Shown one piece after another: positions 57,414 to 64,000 of a DNA stretch of 64,000 nt. Position numbers and translations under genes: made by a program. Origin of the DNA: Terana coerulea (taxonomy: Eukaryota > Basidiomycota > Agaricomycetes > Polyporales > Phanerochaetaceae); the NCBI GenBank assembly GCA_024811115.1, contig JAKOGH010001195.1:620001-684000 (forward strand), read 5' to 3'. Numbering within the stretch: position 1 is the first letter of the stretch; each line of letters opens with the position of its first letter. The notes below the pieces were generated by a model. That model had not been told where the DNA came from. It did not search any database and was given only the letters and a program-made list of their open reading frames with translations.

Positions 57414-58442
57414 TCAGCTGCCCGCTGTCGCAGAGGCGGTCATGGTTTCCATACGCCCCCTGCCTTTGCACTCCTTCTGCAAAGATATCGTTGATCACGC
57501 GGAACTGACTTGGGTCGATAAGAAGAGTCTGCGACGACACGGTTTGAGATAGTCCTGAAGATGTAGCGTACCAGAGCTTACCGTTTCCCACTCGTCTTGA
57601 CCCATCCCGTCTACCTCTACGGTCTCTGCGCCAGCGAGGATTTTCTCTCGCAGCTTCTCCCCGTCTTTACTAGGCATGCTGACCCGAACCCGCATCCGTG
57701 CGCGTTGTATGGGCAGCTTCCCGTCGGCCTGCAGTAGTTTGATAACTTCGGAGACCTGAGAATGGCGTCAGAGGACTTTCTAGTTATTCCTTGCGGCATA
57801 GAGCTATGAGCGTACTTGACTCTTTGCTGTCTTTCCCTGCTTCACACTGAATCCAGCTTCTGTCATTGCCTTGTCGATGATCCCGACAGGATACGGCCGC
57901 TGCGTCGTCGGGTCGACACATTTCTCCGCGACGAGTGTAGCGATCTCCTTGCGAAGAGCGGAGAGATCGTGTTCCCGCTCCTTCTCACCGACCTGGAGCT
58001 CGCCCTTCTTTAGGATCTATGGCACCGAGGTAAGATTCAGCAGACGCGGTCCAAATGCTAAGACGCACCTCTTTGACAACCTCATCTTGGTCGGTGGTGC
58101 CGAACGCCTTCTGCAGGTCTTGGTGCTTCGCCATCTCGCCTTTTGAGACGTTGACGAAAACGTTGGCTATTTGGAGGACGTCATCGAGGTTGGTCTCGAC
58201 ACCGTTCCGCCACTCTTGCACTTTGTTTTTGTAGCAGGCAATCTACAACGAGGGCTGAGCAGGAGCGCGCGTTGAGATTTTCGGTACAACTCACCTCAAA
58301 ACGTTTACCGCCTTTCTTGAGGCGTACAATAGAGACGTTCGTAAGCCTGGCAGTGTCGCGCGTGTTCGTAAATATCTAAATTGTACAGGAGTGAACAACC
58401 TACGCACTTGATCTGACCTGAGGGCTGGTTGATGAGCGGCAT
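57414..58442 (-). CDS. SDO1: SBDS/Sdo1 ribosome maturation protein
   Basis: SBDS works with the GTPase Efl1 to release eIF6 from late 60S subunits. The start [20 protein letters not shown] leads into [20 protein letters not shown] and [20 protein letters not shown], the N-terminal FYSH domain. [58 protein letters not shown] and [20 protein letters not shown] cover the middle helical domain, and [20 protein letters not shown] the C-terminal domain. Introns lie at about 58243-58293, 58374-58406, 58017-58067, 57758-57815 and 57528-57580. One extra base near 57473-57480 breaks the frame just before [12 protein letters not shown]; corrected, the protein ends TASATAGS with stop 57414-57416. The gene is tail to tail with ALG1. 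Confidence 0.9.
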
Positions 58443-58872
58443 CGTCGACAGGAGTTCTCACTGGATATCGTGCGGTCTTTCGTGAAGGTAGACGTGAAAC
58501 GAAGGAGTACCAGCTCGCCGGTCCCGTACTTTATATACAAGCTTAGTAGTGTGCAAGTCAAGACAAGCTCGGTACCGCTTGGCTGATGAAGCCATTAACA
58601 CTGAATAGCTTATCTATGTCTTTACTTGGTAATATTGCGGCATATTATCACGCTTAACTTCTTGTTAAGTTCTTACTATGGTAACAGTGAGATAAATAAA
58701 TCCATTGAATAACTGATGTGTGCCCTACTGTAGCGCAGCTGATACCGCGACTCACACCTCAGCACTGGTTTCCGCCTTCTTCGGCCAATCTCACCCTTTC
58801 ATCTCACCCCCACACACTACACATACCTCGGTGCCCCTTCTAGCCACCATTTTGGGTCTAATTTGTTGCAAG
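58443..58872. other. divergent promoter region of SDO1 and hob1
   Basis: Head-to-head spacing of about 430 bases. No gene or repeat is seen. Confidence 0.5.
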
Positions 58873-60582
58873 ATGAAGGGAATCGGCAAGGCGTTTTCGC
58901 GGTGAGCAGCGTCCAGGAACATAGCAGGCATCGAGCCTCATAGCCTATGGAACCTAGGACGCCGCACTTGTTGACAACCAAGATTGGCATGTCAAAAAGT
59001 ACGTCTTACCTTAAAGCAGTTGTGGGCTCACTCTGATACCTGTATTTGGTTTGTAGAGTCAAGCGATCCTGAGTTTGATGACTACGCCAGGCGATTTGCA
59101 TCGCTCGAGACTGCTGCGGAGAAGCTCATAAAGGACACTAAAGCCTTCGACGATGCTGTCACGAACTTATTCACTGCAAGTGAAGGGTTCTCGAAGCACT
59201 TTGCCACGATCTTCCACCCGCTTGTGGGCGAATCCGACATCCTGCGCAAGTACCCTGATGCCGACCAGACGGTCAAGAACGTGGATCAATACGAGAACCT
59301 CATGATAGAGCTCAAGTCCGCTGCTGTACCCGAACTAGAGTTGATTCAGAGCAGGGTCCTAGCGCCCATGAAGGAGTTGCAGGGGGTCATGAAGTTGGTT
59401 CGGAAGAGCATCACAAAGCGCGAACACAAGGTACTGTGCGAGTATGCACATGCACCTCTCAACTTACATTCCTCTCTTAGCTCGTAGATTACGATCGGTT
59501 CAATAACTCGCTCACTAAGCTCAGAGATAAGAAGGAAAAGTCTCTGAACGACGAGAAGAATTTGTTCAAGGTTGATCCATTGACTCCCTTGAATGGTATC
59601 CACTCATGCCATATTACATCCTCAGCTCGAGCAAGATTTTGAAATCGCCTCCAACGAATACGACTATATCAACGCCGCGATGAAAACCGACCTGCCGAGA
59701 TTCATGCAAATGGCTACTCAGTTCATCGACCCCCTCTTCCATTCCTTCTTCTACATGCAGTACGCTCCACACTCGGTTATATCTTGGGAGGATTCCACTA
59801 AGCGTTAGCTCTCGTGCAGGCTCAACATCTTCTATCTGCTTCTGGACAAGATGAACGGCTTCGCGGAGGCCGGTCAGTTCGACGTCAGCCAGCCTGCTAA
59901 CCAGGTTATCCCGGACTACGAAGCCAAGCGTACCGACGCATGGGCTCAGATAGAAGAGCTCAACATCGCTAAGCGTCTGATCAGCGCATGTAAGTGTCAG
60001 CCCTTTGACCGAAATATGTGCGCTCAATTAGCTCGCAATTGCAGCGAAACTCGTTCAACAGCAGCGAGCAGTCTCAGGAGGCACCCCGTCAAGCTCTCTT
60101 GGCCGTGCAGGGTCCACAGCAACTACCTCTTCTCTCGGTTCCAACAAACTACCCCCACCTGCCCGGAGCCCATCGCAGACTTCGTCGATCGGCAGCGGCT
60201 ACAGCAAATCCCCGCCACCGCCGCCCTCTTCTATGCCTCCGCCGTATTCTCCTCCCGCTTCCTCTGCCGCCAGCTTTACGGCGGCAAAGAAGGCTCCACC
60301 GCCACCTCCGCCACTGAAGCCCAAAGCCCAAAGCCCGCGGAGCCGGAGAGGGAATACGTTACGGCGCTGTATGACTTTGAAGCACAGGCAGATGGAGATT
60401 TGGATTTCAAGACGGGTGACAGGATCGAAATCGTGGAAAGGACTGGCAGCACGGAGGATTGGTGGACTGGAAGATTGAACGGGCGACAGGGAGTGTTCCC
60501 AGGTAAGTAAAATCGTACCTGAATGTCGATTGAGCCTAAATTGATGGATGATCGGTGAATAGGGAATTATGTACAGGACTAA
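58873..60582 (+). CDS. hob1: BAR-SH3 protein, Hob1/Rvs167 (amphiphysin) family
   Basis: These proteins bend membranes and link endocytic sites to actin. Short first exons give [24 protein letters not shown]; an N-terminal amphipathic helix is typical of N-BAR proteins. The BAR domain follows: [80 protein letters not shown] and [20 protein letters not shown]. Then comes a Ser/Pro linker with polyproline runs and a C-terminal SH3 domain with [30 protein letters not shown] and, after a last intron, NYVQD (stop 60580-60582). One indel in the repetitive CCACCT/AAAGCC region (about 60300-60335) separates the linker frame from the SH3 frame. Domain order and length are normal for the family. Confidence 0.9.
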
Positions 60583-61200
60583 TGCACACGGCGTCATTTA
60601 AGCTTAATTCGATATCGGAACGGACGCTTGTATCCAAAGTCGTGCCCCGAGTTTGAATATTGTGTGGAAATACCGGCGCATCTGACCAGATAGTTGTGTC
60701 GAGATTTGAGGCAACCACGAGTAATGTCGGCTGCGTCGGACACGTGCTTGCTCAAATTTGCTCTAGTCCAGTGAGATGATATGCGCTATTCCATCTCCTA
60801 CTTGATATTGGAAAGCCTCGCAGGAGGGTAAATGTCCGTATCACTTCAGCTTAGGTGAGAATCCAGAACGTTCCCACAGCATAATGCATTAATCACCGTG
60901 TCAGCTCATGACGAATCTCTACACAACCTCAACGCCTTCACATTTGCGCGATTTCGGCCCCGATTTCCAATCAACAAGTTAAACTCAACAACTAGGCATA
61001 TGAGCTGTCGCCATGAGGTTCAGCAACCAATACATATCGCCACTCTAAGTTTGACGGTCGCCAAAGCGTGCACTACATGAGGAGCTTAGGCGCACTGGAA
61101 GGGCTCAAGCGCAAATGCAGTAGCGAACGGTTATAAAGCTTCGCAACCTCAACTAGCTCACCCACTGCTTGTCTCGCATACCGAGTATCAACCCTGAACG
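60583..61200. other. intergenic stretch
   Basis: No gene or repeat is seen. It holds the hob1 3' end and the promoter of the third seven-helix gene. Confidence 0.45.
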
Positions 61201-62766
61201 ATGGGCGGAATTCTACCATCCGCGGCTGAGCTGCTCGGCACTGTTCTCATGACTCTTTTGTACGGTAAGTTATCTTTGCCGCACTGGCTGCTCGTGACTA
61301 CTCATCGAGCCGCACAGGGATGTACTTCATCCTGTTTATCGCGTCTATGTATTTCCTCGTAGGAGGGAGATGCCAGCAAGTCTGGACGACGTCACAAAAC
61401 CTCGGACAAGGCAGTTATAATTGGGAATACTGCATTGTACCTCACCATCACGACGGTCTGTCCACGAATGCAATTATTGCATGCCTCTCACGCTGACATC
61501 GCACCTCAGCAATGCTTTCTCGAGGTGATACGAGCATTCATCGGTTTCATCGGCAAAGATGTTCAAGCGCAGGGCCCCTTGCTGTACTTCCTCCACCTTT
61601 CCGAACCACTCAATGTCACCAGGCTTGCTGTCTTTGTAACGGAAGTTATCATCTCGGATTCAATCATGGTTCGTGTCGCCATCGTTTCCAGAATTTTACC
61701 AGTTGCAGTTGCGTCGTTCTGAAATAATACTATAAACAGGTCTATAGGGTATGGATTGTATGGCGACGCGCCTGGTACATCGTGGCCCTTCCGACATGCG
61801 CATTGATTTCCACCGGAGGTATGTTCAGCTGCATCGCACTCCATGTCAACACGTGTGAAACTTACCTGCCGTGGTTGCGGCAGTGTGCGGATATGCATTT
61901 GTGTATAACATGCATCGCCTCGGACCGATGGAAAACCTCTTCGATTCATCCTGTGGTATGTACTGCAGTATCGTATCGGACTACTTATCTTACTCGTGAC
62001 TAGACAAGTGGGTCGCTTCTACGTTGGCTCTGACTGTGGGGTAAGTTGTATAAGTCATCTATCATGCCCTCGCACTGACCTCCTTACTAGTACGAACGTA
62101 TATTGTACAGGTACATAAGCTCGAAGATCGACTATCTATGTGGCTAATGGCCCACACTGGCTTCTTTAGTCCTACTATCGTACAAGGTGTGGAGCTCCGG
62201 TCGAGCTGTGAAACACGCTACTGCCTATCTCAGGTCGTCGAACACCTCAGTAAGCGACTTTATGCCTGAGCAACCTGAACTTCAGCCCGAGCTGAGTGTG
62301 CTCTGCATAGCGAATCATAGCCATAATTATTGAGAGCGCCGCACTCTTCACGTACGCCGGCGTGATTGATCTTCTCGTCGTCAGGCTAATGACTTGCTCC
62401 AGAGTTTCTTCCCTGATGATCACCGTCAGCTATTTCAGCCACTCTTTCCTAGCGTTTACTTTTGTCACCATGGTGCGTTATGCTACAACACAGTTGCTCT
62501 TCTTATCTTACGTTTTCTCCTCAGGCCGCTCCTGTAACGGGCATCGCGTACTGTCTCATCATCATTCGCTTCGGTCTCGGCGGGCAGTTCAAGAAAGGGC
62601 CAATACTTTCCACCGTACACCTTCCTCCAGGGTCACAACCGTCTCATACCGCGACAATTGGGTCTATGCCGATGAAGCGGATTGCAGTGAACGTGACAAG
62701 TCATACGGAAACGATTAACGACCTGGATGTCATCAGCATAAAGGGCTCACACAACGGTGAAGTGTA
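61201..62766 (+). CDS. seven-helix membrane protein, third and most divergent copy
   Basis: The start MGGILPSAAELLGTVLMTLL leads into YGMYFILFIASMYFLV across an intron. Then REMPASLDDVTKPRT, AVIIGNTALYLTITT, QCFLEVIRAFIGFIGKDVQA, PLNVTRLAVFVTEVIISDSI, VYRVWIVWRRAWYIVALPTC, VCGYAFVYNMHRLG and a last helix region PVTGIAYCLIIIRFGLGG. The tail is about 65 residues and ends IKGSHNGEV. The YRVWIVW after helix 3 and the GIAYCLIIIRFGLGG after helix 7 correspond to YRCWHIWG and GIAPTLIIIQVGLGLS of the other two genes, so it belongs to the same broad Agaricomycete family, but it is on the opposite strand and has no peptide or DUF924 neighbour. Two missing bases (about 61365 and 61411) break the frame. 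Role unknown. Confidence 0.7.
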
Positions 62767-62767
62767 G

Positions 62768-64000
62768 AGCAGATTGAGTGGTTAATATTGGTGAGTTGGT
62801 GTAAAGTCATCCTTCGCCTAAGACTCATTCAATGCGTGCGTTACCCAGAAATTTTGGTTGGCTGCGTTGGCGTTTGAGCAACGTTTGAAGCACTGCTGTA
62901 CTTCGGGCTTGTTCTTCTCGACTGACAGGTTGTTTACGATATCAGAAATGACAAGATCTTTGACGACTGTTCTCGGCCATAATCACAACACTGTTTAATC
63001 TCCTACAACGCCGCCGACACTACGGGATGTATCGCGGAGTGTCGGTCCTCCCGTTCCAGAATGGGCAGGCGAGCTCGTCTAATACTAATAGGCGCAAACA
63101 ATGGCATGTGACTATGACGTCATGCACTTCAATCCACTAGCGCTTTCCGCCGTCGTTCATCTGCTTATCATTACCATGAGCAAATTGCCACGCCTTCTCT
63201 CTTAGATGCCATACAAGATATCCTTGGGGTTGTTCCAGGAGACTTCTCTCCGATATCGACCAGCCTACCTCAGAGTTCTATCGGTGTAGGTGTCAAGTCC
63301 TCTCACGTTTGGGTTAACTCCCCATCTGCACGGCGACATTTCACCTCGCTTTTGGGAGCTGTGCAGTGGCAATTGATGATCAATTGTGCTGCATAGACAG
63401 AGCGTGCTAAAATAGAGCAAAATCGCTCGTTAACGCGGGTGACTGCTTTGATAGGAAACCAAATGGACAAGTGGTGGCCAAGCGTTTATTGTGAGTTCGA
63501 TTGCATTGATGAAGCCGGAGTATAGCTCGGCTTTAGATAACCCAGATGACTTACTGAACCTGTCCTTCCAGGCTCGCTCCAGTACGACACACTGATGGAC
63601 GACCAGTCATGATGCATGATGCTCGACCTTTAAGCTTCAAGCTCGAGCTTGATAGATAATAGGCCACCGCACGCTCGGCATGATCGTCAAGCTGTTCAGT
63701 AACGCGCGAGCTGCGCACCTATTACAACGTTTGGTTTTCGTGAGCGCGAAACCGCCTCCTCTTCTTGCCAGCTTCTCATACAATGGAGTAGGTCATATAA
63801 TACGGAAAACGGTGCCACGTATCAGCCATCTGGCAGCCGGCATAGTTTCATCATTGGTCATAGTTCAGTCCACTGGCACCGCATTGAGGCACCGTGCACA
63901 CAGTAGTCATTCGTACATGCTATATAAACAACAGGGAGACTCACGTTGCACCTATTCACCCCACAGGCTCGGTTGCTACGTGTCACTGGCACCCATGGCT
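62768..64000. other. terminal stretch without a supported gene
   Basis: No long open frame with a domain, no inverted repeat and no RNA gene was seen. A few purine/pyrimidine-biased stretches occur (for example around 63640) but nothing can be assigned. Confidence 0.4.

Noticed and set aside
59851..60510. A continuous 219-codon frame that includes the SH3 domain of hob1 without introns.
   Set aside because: Its middle part is an out-of-frame reading of the Ser/Pro linker; the linker in the other frame has the composition expected for the family, so an indel near 60320 is more likely.

Overview
The window is nuclear DNA of a filamentous basidiomycete (class Agaricomycetes, possibly Polyporales). 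Genes carry many short introns of about 50-60 bases with GT..AG borders, and GC-rich coding stretches alternate with AT-richer spacers. The families also fit: a polyporopepsin-like aspartic protease, Agaricomycete seven-helix membrane proteins, and the large transposon-like protein family that is multi-copy in mushroom genomes. Coordinates of intron-containing genes below are outer limits; exon details are in the evidence.

Layout. 1-1.2 kb: 3' end of a Ser/Thr/Pro-rich protein. 1.7-5.3 kb (+): calpain of the PalB/Rim13 (calpain-7) type. 5.5-6.5 kb (+): SMN homologue. 6.6-13.0 kb (-): module 1, namely a DUF924 gene, two tandem genes for small secreted peptides, and a seven-helix protein. 15.2-23.1 kb (+): a very large TRANK1-like superfamily 1 helicase. 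23.3-24.5 kb (-): hydroxymethylbilane synthase, copy 1. 25.2-26.4 kb: two inverted-repeat elements. 26.7-32.7 kb: a divergent pair of transposon-like genes. 33.2-34.3 kb: three MITEs in a row. 34.4-37.1 kb (-): hydroxymethylbilane synthase copy 2 and DUF924 copy 2. 37.6-38.5 kb (+): UBE2W-type ubiquitin-conjugating enzyme. 41.2-42.7 kb (+): secreted aspartic protease. 44.2-45.4 kb (+): MDR-type reductase. 46.4-47.4 kb (+): single-pass membrane protein. 47.7-48.7 kb (-): NFU1. 49.0-53.1 kb (-): module 2, again DUF924, secreted peptide, seven-helix protein in the same order and strand. 54.5-55.1 kb: second copy of a MITE. 55.2-57.3 kb (+): ALG1. 57.4-58.4 kb (-): SBDS/SDO1. 58.9-60.6 kb (+): BAR-SH3 protein Hob1. 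61.2-62.8 kb (+): third seven-helix protein.

The most interesting pattern is the duplicated module DUF924 - small secreted peptide - seven-helix membrane protein. The three peptides share a signal sequence, an intron at the same place, a TATA box 64-75 bases upstream of the start and a short conserved mature motif (ILS/N..HVH.TI). They lie next to GPCR-like proteins in both modules, which suggests a co-duplicated secreted-peptide/receptor locus distinct from the known mating pheromone system. This is inference.

A second pattern limits interpretation. Almost every conserved gene contains one or more single-base indels, mostly in runs of two to six identical bases, that break the frame in otherwise well-conserved domains, including genes expected to be essential (SMN, NFU1, ALG1, SBDS). 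This looks more like residual homopolymer error in the assembly than mass pseudogenisation, so I annotate these genes as intact with a frameshift note.
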